DNA from: Isochrysis galbana
Taxonomy: Eukaryota; Haptophyta; Isochrysidales; Isochrysidaceae
Reading direction: 5' to 3'
Length of the DNA stretch: 64,000 bases
Assembly: GCA_018136815.1 (NCBI GenBank)
Contig: CM030935.1
Span: forward strand, 845,382-909,381
This document shows positions 1-9,694 of the stretch, piece by piece. A program made the position numbers and the translations under genes. Position 1 is the first letter of the stretch. Each line of letters begins with the position of its first letter. The notes under the pieces are model-generated. The model saw nothing but the letters and a program-made list of their open reading frames with translations. It searched no databases and was not told the origin of the DNA.

Positions 1-820
1 TAGGGTCATGGGGGCCGCGTTCCCCCCCTCCTCCATCGCAGACACCCTCTGGGTGGGCCTGCACAATCATCCTCAGCCCCTGCCTGCTGGCAGGGGCTGA
101 GCTGACATCATTCCTGTCCAGACTACCGCCAAGCGCGCGCCGCGCGCCGCACGCATTCGCCTGCACATGTTCCCCATCGCACTGACCCACCCCTTCTCCA
201 CTGAGTCACAGAGCATCCGAGCCGCCAGGAAGGCACCCAGAGCCAGCGAGGCCAGCGAGGGAGAGGCAGGGGAGGCCAGGGGCCCAGCCCCAGCCTCCAC
301 TGCCCCCTGAGCTGGCCCAGCTGGCTCTCTGGGGGGACCCGAGGGTCCCTCCAGAGGGGGGCCATGGCGCGCGCGGGCATCGCACGCCGGAAGAGAACGA
401 AGAGAACGACGAGGAAAGAACGACAAAAAAAAAGACACGATCTGGTCCGAGGAAAGGTAATACTCACGCTCGTTTACGATATGTTTACAGGTCGACACCC
501 GATGTGACAGGCGGGCACCGCGAAAGCGCGGCGCCAGACGAAGAACGACCCAAGAGGCGGGGTCCACAAAACGAAGAGACAAAATAAGGTAAGCGACGCG
601 CGCGTTTACGTTTGTCCGCAGAGATAGAACTTACAGGCCTGCCCCAGCCCGCCCCCCACCCGCCTGGCCCGTCGTAGTGCACGCGGGCCCACCCCCCGTA
701 GGGGGGGTAGCGGAAGCGGGGATGAGAGTGTGGGGTATAGGCGATGGCGAGTGAGATACCGGAGGGGTGTGAGTCAGTAGCAGCATAGCGGGCACCTTCA
801 AGAATATTTTTTTTTCCCTT
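1..820 (+). mobile_element. Hairpin-headed retroposon, subfamily B (5' end cut by window edge)
   Basis: The copy starts inside the 5' hairpin (only the last bases before GGGTCATGGGGGCC remain). It continues through a GC-rich body that matches, in reverse complement, the copy ending at 37800: the Pro-rich segment, the GGTAATACTCACGC and TTTACAGG blocks near 455-497, and the AGTGCACGCGGGCC block near 676. It ends in a T-rich tail, GAATATTTTTTTTT, near 805-818. Open frames here are low-complexity and I do not call them genes. The element appears to have inserted into the subfamily E copy that continues at 829. Confidence 0.6.
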
Positions 821-828
821 CGTCGTCC

Positions 829-1237
829 CTGCGGCGCGTCGCCATGCGGCGCGCCCTGGCCTGCTCTCAGGGGCCCTTTGGGGGCTCCCAGGGGGCCAGC
901 AAGGGCAGCACAGGGGGCAGTGGAGGCTGGGGCTCAGCCCCTGGCCCCCCCTGCCTCTCCCACGCTCGCCTCGCTGGCCATGGGAGCCGCCCAGAGTCTC
1001 CTGTATGCCTGGCGACCAGGGACAGAGGGGGAGTCAGCTCGAGGGCAGGCCCAGCGCGGGCGTGGGAGTGCAGCTCGCGGGCCGCGCCCCCGAAGGGTCT
1101 GGGCCAGATTGTTGAGTGCCCTGCCCCTGCCAAAGGGCAGGGGCTGGGGTTGATTGTACGGGCCCACCCCGGGGGGTGTCCGCGATGGTGTGCGGGGGGC
1201 GCGAGGCCCCCATTGTCCCCCACTTATAAAAGTAGGT
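829..1237 (-). mobile_element. Hairpin-headed retroposon, subfamily E, 3' part missing
   Basis: Read on the minus strand, this copy begins GAACCTACTTTTATAAGTGG (1237 down to 1218), the same 5' hairpin as the complete copy at 62071. It then follows the same body down to the conserved GACGCGCCGCAGGG block at about 829. Beyond that the similarity stops at the tail of the element occupying 1-820, so it was probably interrupted by that insertion. Confidence 0.6.
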
Positions 1238-1314
1238 TCAGTTGCCGGGGGAGTAGGGGGGGACCCTAAGGAATCCTTGGACACCCAGGGGAGGTGGGAA
1301 ATAGTGGTTAAAAC

Positions 1315-1445
1315 GAGTGAGTGACCGGGCTATTGACTATTGATTTGGGAACTTTCTACTGAAGAAAATCCTCAATTTTCCTCAATTCTGAGATGGTCAT
1401 TTTTTCATCCCTAATAAAAACCTGTTTGGCCGCCCTATACAAGGG
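1315..1445. repeat. Dispersed repeat (about 80-130 bp)
   Basis: The block with CTCAATTCTGAGATGGTCATTT and CCTAATAAAAACCTGTTTG recurs in reverse complement at about 45820-45895 and partly at 45078-45128. Its start, GTGAGTGACCGGGCTATTG, recurs at about 21809. I see no coding potential; it is probably part of an old transposon terminus. Confidence 0.55.
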
Positions 1446-1476
1446 AAGAGCCGTCGCACGGTAACTCTGAAGGAGT

Positions 1477-3318
1477 TCACCCGCGCTTTTGCCCCTTTTT
1501 CTTGGCCTTCTTCACATGCTTGGGGGTTTTGTTCGCCCGCGCCTCGCGTTTGGCCTCCTTAGCGGCTTGTTTTCTGTCTTTCTTCTCGTCCTTGTCTTCA
1601 AAGTGGTGCAGTCGGGCCATCCGCCTGCGAATGTAGCGTTCCCGCTGCTCGCCCTCCTCCGCCTCGGAGTCGTCCTCATCACTCTCCTCGCCCTCACTCT
1701 CGCTATCCGAGCCCTCTGAATCCACGCTGTTAGCGGCAGACTCCTCATTGGTGGGGACCCTTTCATCCGCGGCTGCAGGGGTGCCGGCAACACTGAGGTC
1801 GGCGTTGAAGCCATTGAGCCGTGCGTACGCGAGAGTTCCTCCCTGCCCACCCCTGGCAGCCTTGATGTCCTTCTCAATCTGCATCAGTGGCAACTCGCCA
1901 AGTGTGCGCGGAATGTGCATTTGCGCAAAGACGCGTTCTTCAACCAAAGCCTCCGCCTCGGCACCGTGAGTGCTGCCAGACCCATCCCCGTCTGCCCATG
2001 CACCCTTTGAGCCACGCTCGTCAATGGTGCTGCCAGCCACGGCCTCTGATGCCTCCCGGAGCATCTGCTCATAGGCAGTGCCCTCTTCCCCCTTCAGTAT
2101 GCATGGGTCGGTCACGAACGTGAAGAGCTGCTGCAGGGTGGGCAGCTCGCGTACGCCGCACCGTCGGAAGAAGAGGATGGCGTTTTCGCAGTCCTTGCGC
2201 AAGAAGACTAATGCGTTGGGGTGGTCATGCTCGACCGCCTGCGAAACGTCGATAACGACAACTTGCCGGTCATACCACAACAAGTTGTATTCGCTGAAAT
2301 CGGCATGTACCAATCGGCACTCGTTGAAAATGGTACGCAGAATGAGCATGACCTGACGACATGCATCACTCGCATCGTCGCCGCTGAGAGTAGCGTCCTT
2401 GAGCCGGGGCGCTGCGTAGCCGTCACGACCGATGAAGCTCATCAGCAGTACATGTTCACGGAGCAGCAAAGGGGTTGGGCACACGACGCCAGCCTCGGAC
2501 AATCGCCGGTAGTTGCGCATCTCTTTTTCCGCCCACATCCGTACCATTTTGCGTGGGTTCGACCGGCAGTAGCCGTGACGCCATCGAAATTCACCGGACA
2601 CATACCGGTCGCGGTCCTTGAAGGTGAGCACGGACGTCTTGTACACTTTGATTGCCAATTCCTCGTCACGTCCGAAGGCATGGTAAACATTGGCTTCCTT
2701 GCCAGTCGAGACGCAGCCGTTGATCTGGCTGATGACGCCGGAGTTGAGCAGCTTAAAGAGGAGCAGCCGTGTCCTAGGATCTAGCACGTGCTCGGTTGTG
2801 GCACGCTCGTCGCGAGTAAGCCCCGTGTGCTTGGCCTGCGCCGCCTTCTTCTCTGTCCGACTGAGGGAGTTGCCTGCAGTCAGTGACATGCCCGTACCAC
2901 GCAATGGCTCGAGCGAGATGAGCGAGTCAAAGCGGCATGCGAGGGATTCAGACTTGGCCACTGTGTGCCGCACTTGACCTACCACGCTGTCCTCCGCGTC
3001 TTCCCACTCTTCATCCCAGCCGTCCTCACTCTCCTCCAGTTCATCTGTGCCGCCGGGAGTGCTGCTCTCCCCCTCCGCAGCGGGCGGCTCCTCGGCGTGA
3101 GCTGCGTGCACGCCGGCCGCGACGGTGTCCATCGGCATTGCAACCGCCCCACAACCGCCGGCCGCCCCTTCATCCGCGTCCTCGGCGTCTGAGAAGCGGC
3201 CTGCCTCCATCGCGAGGCACACGCACGCGTCGACGTCGCCACGGGCGGCCGTCCCGGCCGTGTGTGAAGAAGGGACGATGGAACTCGTCTGGGAGGACAG
3301 AAATAGAGGGGTGATCAT
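1477..3318 (-). CDS. RIO1-type atypical serine/threonine kinase
   Basis: A 613-residue protein of the RIO1 family, a cytoplasmic kinase/ATPase that acts late in 40S ribosome maturation. The RIO P-loop STGKEANVY lies at residues 204-212, the ATP-anchoring Lys in LAIKVYK near 224, the catalytic loop HADFSEYN near 338-345 (Asp340), and the metal-binding DVSQ near 357-360, followed by the RIO1 signature DHPNALVFLRKDC. The N-terminus is acidic and low-complexity. The C-terminus is Glu/Asp-rich and then Lys-rich, ending in a basic nuclear-localisation-like stretch, as in yeast and human RIO1. A second ATG at residue 37 (position 3210), just before an acidic segment, is an equally plausible start. 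No intron is needed. It is transcribed away from the gene at 4121 and shares a 0.8 kb upstream region with it. Confidence 0.95.
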   Translation of the reverse strand: MITPLFLSSQTSSIVPSSHTAGTAARGDVDACVCLAMEAGRFSDAEDADEGAAGGCGAVAMPMDTVAAGVHAAHAEEPPAAEGESSTPGGTDELEESEDGWDEEWEDAEDSVVGQVRHTVAKSESLACRFDSLISLEPLRGTGMSLTAGNSLSRTEKKAAQAKHTGLTRDERATTEHVLDPRTRLLLFKLLNSGVISQINGCVSTGKEANVYHAFGRDEELAIKVYKTSVLTFKDRDRYVSGEFRWRHGYCRSNPRKMVRMWAEKEMRNYRRLSEAGVVCPTPLLLREHVLLMSFIGRDGYAAPRLKDATLSGDDASDACRQVMLILRTIFNECRLVHADFSEYNLLWYDRQVVVIDVSQAVEHDHPNALVFLRKDCENAILFFRRCGVRELPTLQQLFTFVTDPCILKGEEGTAYEQMLREASEAVAGSTIDERGSKGAWADGDGSGSTHGAEAEALVEERVFAQMHIPRTLGELPLMQIEKDIKAARGGQGGTLAYARLNGFNADLSVAGTPAAADERVPTNEESAANSVDSEGSDSESEGEESDEDDSEAEEGEQRERYIRRRMARLHHFEDKDEKKDRKQAAKEAKREARANKTPKHVKKAKKKGQKRG

Positions 3319-4003
3319 CTTATTATCTTATTGTTACATGTAGGGTAGGAAGGCGTCCAAAAGTGTCCACGCACCGCGCCGTGAAGAGAGAGCAGCGGCC
3401 GCCAGGCAAGCGGTCCTCCCACTACTTTTATCTCAAAGTACCAGACTTCTAAACTCTCGCATCCCCCCCCCTCCCCCACCCCCTTCCCCCTCGCTCTCTC
3501 CCCCTCTCTCTCCATCTCTTCTTCATCTCTTCATTCTCTCCATGTCTTCATAGTGGTCGTAGCATATTTTTTCTGCTCAAAGACAAAAGAGGTGTGAGTT
3601 TGATCCTCTTTCTTCTCTGTTTGTGCCAACGAGTATGAACATACTCGTACTTTTATCTCTCTTTCATCTTTCATCTTCATGTCGTCCCCCTCGCTTCACT
3701 CGTCGTCCACGTCTCTACAGACCCAGCCAGCGGGCGGGCCGGGGGGGGGGGGGGGGGGGCAGCCCTGCTGCCTCGCTCCCGACCCCCCCCCCCCCCCCGC
3801 GACCACCCCAATAAGAATAAGAATAGAGTAGAGTAGGAGTACACGAGTTTTCCTGACTTCCCCCCCTCGACATTCCTCGTCGCTCCCCTTCAAGTGTGCT
3901 ACTCTGTCGGAGAGATGATTGCGTGAAGAAGGGGAGCTGGGGATAGCGCAGGGCGGGGGGGGGCGAGAGAGAGAAAGAAGAGAGATAGAGAGAGGGAGGG
4001 AAG

Positions 4004-4036
<33 letters not shown>

Positions 4037-4120
4037 GTCGCCAAGCCCGACCTCAACCTCCCCTCCCCTCCGCCCTTGCCTTTCAGTCAGCCCCGACGCC
4101 CCGTTGCAGTGGCGTGCAGC
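3319..4120. promoter_or_regulatory. Shared upstream region between two divergent genes
   Basis: No gene is supported here. The stretch holds polypyrimidine tracts (3460-3545), a G run and a C run (about 3740-3760 and 3784-3798), and a GA microsatellite (about 3966-4035). It separates the divergent RIO1 and plastid-protein genes, so both promoters should lie in it; I see no convincing TATA box. Confidence 0.4.
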
Positions 4121-4867
4121 ATGCGGATGAGTGTGCTTAGCCAGCTCCTCCTCCTCGCTAGCACGGCCAACGCGCTCCTTCACCGAGCTTCCCCCAGGCT
4201 GGCTAAGCCACTCGGCTCCACACGCATGTCGGCCGCGCTCGATGCGCCACTCGACCTGCCAATGGAGCCTGACCCAGATTTGGGCGTGCTTGACGCGATC
4301 CGGGTGGTGTGCACGGGCCTTGAATTCAATGATTACCCCACTGCCGACGCCGGAGTCGTCCGGCTATACAACTGGATGACTCCGCAGGGACGAGTGAAAC
4401 TCGCGCCGCCGCCCCCGCAGAGTGGCACGCAGACGGGTGTCACCGTGGAGTACTTTGTGGAGCACGCTGGAGGTGCGGCGCTCGGGGCCTTGCTAGCCTG
4501 CTCTCAGTGGAGCTTTATTGGCGAGCCGAGGCTGATGCCCGCGACGAATGCGCACGGTGCGCTCGCGACGCAGATGATAGAGGTTCTGAATCTGCCTGAG
4601 GACCTTACACTGACTGATGTCCTAGATCGGGCCTCTGTTTGTGAGGAGATTCTGCGCGCCGTCAAGAAAGGCGAGCCGATGCCTAATATGCCAGCGACGC
4701 CAAACAACCTTCCCCAACGAGCACGGTTCCTCGTCTCTTTAGAGCAGCAGCGGAGGCCGCCGCAACTGGGTTGTTGGCTCATCAAGGAGATTTTGTCCTT
4801 GCAGAAATCGAAGCTGCAGCAACTGAACGAGGGCGGCGAGGAGTTCGATGGCCCTGACACGGACTAG
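4121..4867 (+). CDS. Putative plastid-targeted protein of unknown function
   Basis: About 248 residues from the ATG at 4121 (another ATG is two codons later). The first 20 residues form a hydrophobic signal peptide ending near STANA, followed by a Ser/Arg/Pro-containing, acid-poor stretch. This is the bipartite presequence layout of proteins sent to secondary plastids. The mature part, from about residue 45, has a compact soluble region containing LYNWMTPQGR and VEYFVEHAGGAALGALL. It could be an NTF2-like fold, but I do not recognise the family with certainty. The C-terminus is acidic. It is a single exon and divergent from RIO1. Confidence 0.65.
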   Translation: MRMSVLSQLLLLASTANALLHRASPRLAKPLGSTRMSAALDAPLDLPMEPDPDLGVLDAIRVVCTGLEFNDYPTADAGVVRLYNWMTPQGRVKLAPPPPQSGTQTGVTVEYFVEHAGGAALGALLACSQWSFIGEPRLMPATNAHGALATQMIEVLNLPEDLTLTDVLDRASVCEEILRAVKKGEPMPNMPATPNNLPQRARFLVSLEQQRRPPQLGCWLIKEILSLQKSKLQQLNEGGEEFDGPDTD

Positions 4868-5385
4868 CACCCTGTCAGTCTAGCGAGTCTGGATGTTACG
4901 CTTCGGTACGCGACATCATGCGATCTCTCTCTGCCAAGGAGGTCCTCTGAGACCACATCACATGGCGTGATGAATATGAACATCCCGAGATCCTTCTGCA
5001 TGCCTTATCCATCATGAAGGGGCGGCTGCACAGCTGCGGGGACGGTTGGACGTGATGAACGGCTATTTTGTAGATTCGCACGGTTCTGATACGATGAGTG
5101 GATTGATTGCCAGCACAAATCCAGGATAGCCCGGAATTCCAAGCATAGAAAGGCCTTGAAGCGTCCTCTTGCCTTTTATCTTACTCGGGGTTGATCGGAC
5201 GGGCCTCGGGCAATTTTGTGCTCCCAGAGCTATCGCGCGCATCGAAGCGGCAGCTACCGCATGTCACTTGTCCTCTTGCATGACAACTTTCTTTTGGGTG
5301 TTGCCACGTGTCATCTCCCGCGAGTTGTTTTTTGTGTGGTCTCGTCGTCGTGTTGTAGCAACACTTTATGCCTGTTCCTATCGCC

Positions 5386-5640
5386 AACTAACTTTACAGT
5401 TGGTTGCCATGGATCGCGCCGCCGAGCCTCTCCTCTCCTTCGGGCCTTCCGCCGAAGGCGCCCCCCCAGTACCCATGGAGCAGTCGCTGGCGAAGCGACC
5501 GTGTCCGCCTGCGGAGGCCGAGCAGGCGAGTGCGACTCCGGTCGCGCGCCGCATGGCCCGTGGCCTCGGCCACACCCAGCACAGCAGCCAGGCTGGCCCA
5601 CCTATCGCGAGGAGTTCCGCGCTGGAATTTAGCTTTTCGT
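5386..5640 (+). mobile_element. Hairpin-headed retroposon, subfamily F
   Basis: It starts with AACTAACTTTACAGTTGGTT (5386-5405), which folds into a 7-bp stem using one G-T pair. Three bases later ATGG (5409) opens a Pro/Ala-rich ORF beginning MDRAAEPLLSFGPSAEG. The copy at 49282 has a related hairpin and a related ORF, MKRADVALFSSGPPAEGG. The 3' end is not resolved. Confidence 0.5.
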
Positions 5641-5859
5641 TTGGACCTATCGTGAAAAAAGGATATATGTGTCATTCAAGTCTATCCTCTTCCTCGGCTG
5701 TCGGCTTTCTACCCATTCCCGCTTGGGCGGTTCTAGTCGAGTCGGTCGTGTGGGCAAAGAGCAGGGCTTTGCTTAGTGTCGTGTATCTTTCTAGCGTTCA
5801 TATAATCACCGATTCTTCTGAGAATGCGACACCGTCGCAATGTATTCTATAGGAGAGAA

Positions 5860-6280
5860 GTCTGTTAGTATATATCTCCATGCTAGTATGTAGTATGTAG
5901 AGAGTGTCGAGCGCCTTCGGCCTTCGGTCGGGGCGCCGCCCACGGGATGGATGAATAAGGTTTATTATGATGTTTATTATGATTTCCTCTTTGCTCTTGT
6001 CATTTCTGGGCGTGAAGCCAGCTGCTGTATTTAGTCTTCCGAAAGTGTTGGCTGACTTCGGGCACTCGCCACTCGCCCCAGCCGCCCAAGCGTGTGGAGG
6101 ATTCGTCGGCCATCTCGCAGAGCCGGCATGTGTATGTGTTGTCTCGGTCCGAAAGCAGCGGTTATCGGTTATATGTTATATGTACCCACGCGCCTGTGGG
6201 TGATGGGTTTAAAGTGAAGTGTGTATCGCGCGCCGTCACCATCGGCCATCGGGGAGGTGTATAGTCTCGTCAGGTGTCAG
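5860..6280. other. Intergenic, no gene seen
   Basis: No supported coding region. The stretch has AT-richer patches and short direct repeats (GTATGTAGTATGTAG near 5887). It ends where the LINE copy begins abruptly at about 6287. Confidence 0.4.
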
Positions 6281-6286
6281 GTGCAC

Positions 6287-8705
6287 AAGCGCTGGGCTTC
6301 GGCCCTGGTTACTCTAGATGGCTAGCGCTATTAACCAACACGGATTCACTCCCGATCAGATGGATCAAGGCTAACGGCAGACGCAGCAATCCCTTCACGA
6401 TACATTGCGGCATGCCCCAAGGATGCCCGCTATCGCCCCTAGCCTTTCTCCTAGTGGCCGAAGGCCTAACACGTCTAGTAAACGCCGACCCGGAGATGAA
6501 AGGAATCAGGATAGGACCTAGAGAGTTGAGGCTTTCGCAGTTTGCGGATGACACGCAAATTTTAGCAAACTCCTTCGAGTCATTGGAGAGGGCGATGCAC
6601 ATTCTAGAAAGCTATGGAACCGCCACCGGGGCTAAAGTGAACAAAAGCAAGAGCATACTAATACGAATGGGATCACTTACGGGAGCGCAGGTCCCCGAGA
6701 CGCTAGCTTATCTTAAAACGCTCGGCGAAGGCGAATTTGCGACCATACTAGGAGTCCCATTCTGGGAAGGAACAGACAATGACTCCTTCTGGGAGAAGCT
6801 ATACGCCAAGCTTAAAAAGAAAGTCGCAACATGGAGGGGAATGACGAGTCTCTCCATTCATGGAAGGACCCTACTAGTGAACTTCATAATATACGGGACG
6901 CCGAGATATTGGCTGTCCACGTCCACCCCGCCGGCGTGGTTCATGGAGGCCATAGATTCTGACGTTCAAACAATACTATGGGATAGATCTCCCCGACTAC
7001 AGGCGGACGAGTTAGGCTCCTCGCACGAGGGTATAAAATGGATAACCCTTCCGGCGTACCCGAGAGTGGGGACGAGAGAAGATGGGCCCCTATTGGGTGT
7101 CGGACTACTCCCCATGGCCGAACACACGCGAGCGCTTCAAGCGATATGGATAGCCCGCTACCTAAACCCGTCAACGGCGGAATGGAAAACGGTCTTAGAC
7201 CAATGGTTCTGCCGCACCCCCTTAGGGCGCGCGGCGGTCTTCGCGAAGGTCGACGTGAAGAGCCTCACGGCTAGCATTCGTGGTAATAGCACGCTCCCGG
7301 CTTTTTGGAAGCTTGCGCTCGAGAACTTTAGACGGATTAACTTCCATAGGGAAACAAACACACGGGAAGGAACCCTGGGCTCCCCGATATGGCACGATCT
7401 TTTCCACAAACCTCCGGCGATTCACCATTCACATAGGTCTAAATGGGAGTCTCTTCAGACGGTTATCGTACACAATACGATTAACCCGGACACGGGGGAC
7501 ATATACACTACAGAGGAATGCGCGGCTTACTTGCCGGACGGAGAACGGTGGATACGCCATAGAGGAAATTACATTTCAGTAGCCCCCTTCTTAAGTCGTG
7601 GGAAAAGATATCCGAATGGACTAGATCAAGACTAGTAGATACCACATCTGACTATACGGACCTTCTTAGAAAACAAGCGAAGCCCCCGCCTCCTCCTCCG
7701 GAGGAGCAAGAGTTAGTCCCTCAAGAAGATCCGGACGCGCATGATCTAGGTGACATTCTAGTGGACAGAGACCATAACTTCTATCTGCGCCGAAAAGGCG
7801 ATCACCACAAAGTCCAACTTAATGTTATGGGAGAGCCCCATATCCACGAGCGGATCAGCCCGCAACTATTGCCCGATGAGCTATTCACCCCACTGAAGTG
7901 GGGACGAGCGTACGACGGCCCGGCGGAAACAGCGTATCCGATACCTCAAGAGTACACGCTAAAAGGCACGCAAACTACGCTAGAGGATGTGAGTGTCAGG
8001 GTCTTGACTAAAGCGTTCCTCGCTTTGAGGAAAACCAAAGCACAAAAATCCACACTAAGATGGGAGAAAAGGTTACCGGTCCTCTCGGGGAAGTGGAAAC
8101 AAGTATCGCAACTGTACAAATATAACTTTTTAACACCTAGGGACTCCTATCTGCATTTTAAACATATTCTACATAGGAGAATAGCTACGGCGAACCGTTT
8201 TGCCGACGATCCGACATGCCGCTTTTGTGGCATAGCCCCCGAGAGTTCCACTCACTTGGCCTCATGTATCGCGACGGAGCCGGTCTTTGAATTCATAGAA
8301 GGACTTTTAGGGATTTGCCTTAAGCCGGGATCCGAAATACCCCAACGTCTTTTCTGCTATCAGGTGGACAGACCGCACCCCTCCTCAGGATACTTAGGTA
8401 TCTTGGCGTGGAGGTATATTCTAACCGACTTCTATAACATTCAGTATGGCAACGCGGACGGCAGGTCCGTCAGGTCGATCTTAAGAGCGATCCTCACGAG
8501 ATATCACCTGTTAGTAACGGCGAAAGTCGGTTTCTTTCAGAGGCTAAAAAAACAACGGGAGAATATGGGGTTACACGCCCCGAGCAACAAACACATTAAG
8601 AGAATGATAAGCCCGCTGTACACGGTGGACAAGGATTTCAACATAGGAACGTCGGAGGACCTCTTGCAAGCGGCAAGGGGGCTAGACCTACGACACATCA
8701 CCTAA
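6287..8705 (+). pseudogene. LINE-A reverse transcriptase ORF2, truncated and frameshifted
   Basis: The first open stretch (to 7635) carries RT blocks: GMPQGCPLSPLAFLLVAEGL, then the polymerase motif FADD in SQFADDTQIL, and the thumb region LSIHGRTLLVNFIIYGTP. The second stretch (about 7600-8705) carries a zf-RVT-like zinc knuckle (CRFCGIAPESSTHLASC, near 8218-8270), typical of plant L1-like ORF2 C-termini. A +1 frameshift near 7590 separates them: changing frame gives a continuous protein running into a Pro-rich linker and DAHDLGDILVDRD. The endonuclease and early RT are missing, so it cannot be active. Confidence 0.85.
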
Positions 8706-9010
8706 AGCAGCTAAATCTCTGGGTAGGAATCACAGCAGTTACCAAAAAAGGAATCTAAATTATTTAAGGGAGAATAACCAAAGCTAACACCGAAAGCAAA
8801 GGACGAGCCACAGTCTCCCGCCCCCTTCTCTCCAACTCCTGGCCGAAGCAGCGCGCGCGGCCTCCCCGGAACCAGCTTCTCCGCTAACGAGGGAATTGGG
8901 GAAGGGGGAGGGGGTTGTTAGGGGTTAAGGTTGGGTAGTAGGGAGGTACACAAGCACACTGCCTCACGCCGCACACGTAGCGGGGTTTTTTAAGCAGATT
9001 TTTTTTTTAT
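6287..9010 (+). mobile_element. 5'-truncated non-LTR retrotransposon (LINE-A) with 3' UTR
   Basis: This copy contains the second half of a LINE ORF2, then about 300 bp of 3' UTR. It starts abruptly inside the reverse-transcriptase domain. The 3' UTR ends CACGCCGCACACGTAGCGGG followed by TTTTTTAAGCAGATTTTTTTTT (to about 9009). The same roughly 190-bp end is present at the 3' end of the non-autonomous element at 16664-17636. A related minus-strand LINE copy lies at 50162-51626. Confidence 0.85.
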
Positions 9011-9330
9011 ACTTGGTTCACGCCCATGGCGGGGCACGAGCCCCCCCCCCCCTCTTTCCACTCCTCCCCCGCCATGGGCGGAGGAACCACTCACTCTGCC
9101 TGGCATGCCTGATGGCTTGCCAGGAGCACACTGCCCTGCTGACCCATCCCTCTCCCCACAGGCACGCCTGAATCGCCCGCCCCAGCCTGCCATGGCCAGC
9201 CAATCCCTCTGACCAACCCCTCCTCCCCCTGGGCCCCCCTGATCTGGAGCCCCCAGCCAACTCCAATCGACCGGCAGGGGCGCGTGAGCCAGCGAGGGAG
9301 AGGCAGGAGGGGCAAAGGCCATGCCCGAGC
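9001..9330 (+). mobile_element. Retroposon subfamily A fragment, half hairpin
   Basis: Directly after the LINE-A T-tail, the sequence enters subfamily A in the middle of its hairpin (ATACTTGGTT, then CACGCCCATGG). It continues through the conserved body (CACGAGCCCCC, GATGGCTTGCCAGGAGCACA, AGCGAGGGAGAGGCAGGAGG). The missing first hairpin arm suggests that the LINE and this element joined during insertion. Confidence 0.55.
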
Positions 9331-9339
9331 CTCGCAGGG

Positions 9340-9694
9340 GCCAAGGCCATGCCCGATGGCCGCACCGTGAAGACAACGCAACAGCAAACCCCCAAAATCT
9401 CATCATCCATGATGAATGCGACACAACCACCAACCGACAACAGCAACTAGGACCCCTGCCTCTATGAATATCAATTATGAATATGATACTAGGGTTGCCA
9501 ATGCGCATCCGGACGTAATACAACGACGGCCCACCGCCATCTTCATGCGATCCTAATGAACGCTACCCTCCGAGCACTCCTAAGTCTTCGGCCCTCAGCT
9601 TGGTCTCTGTTCATGCTGCCGAACAAGTGTTGGGCTAAATCTAGTTCCATGCTCACACTTGACCCTCCAAGACCAACGACGATATACGACAGCA
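9340..9694. other. Short spacer downstream of the CCCH-Smr gene
   Basis: No gene is supported. The stretch lies between a subfamily A fragment and the stop codon of the minus-strand CCCH-Smr gene, so it should contain that gene's 3' UTR and polyadenylation site. Confidence 0.35.

Noticed and set aside
867-1269. Several overlapping 90-140 codon frames on both strands at 0.84-1.28 kb (and the same at 62.1-62.5 kb)
   Set aside because: They are all repeat sequence of the retroposon family, GC-driven, open on both strands at once and without domains.
5169-5852. 227-codon frame on the plus strand
   Set aside because: No domain, crosses a retroposon 5' end, and starts with a non-ATG-like context; only the short ORF from 5409 belongs to the element.
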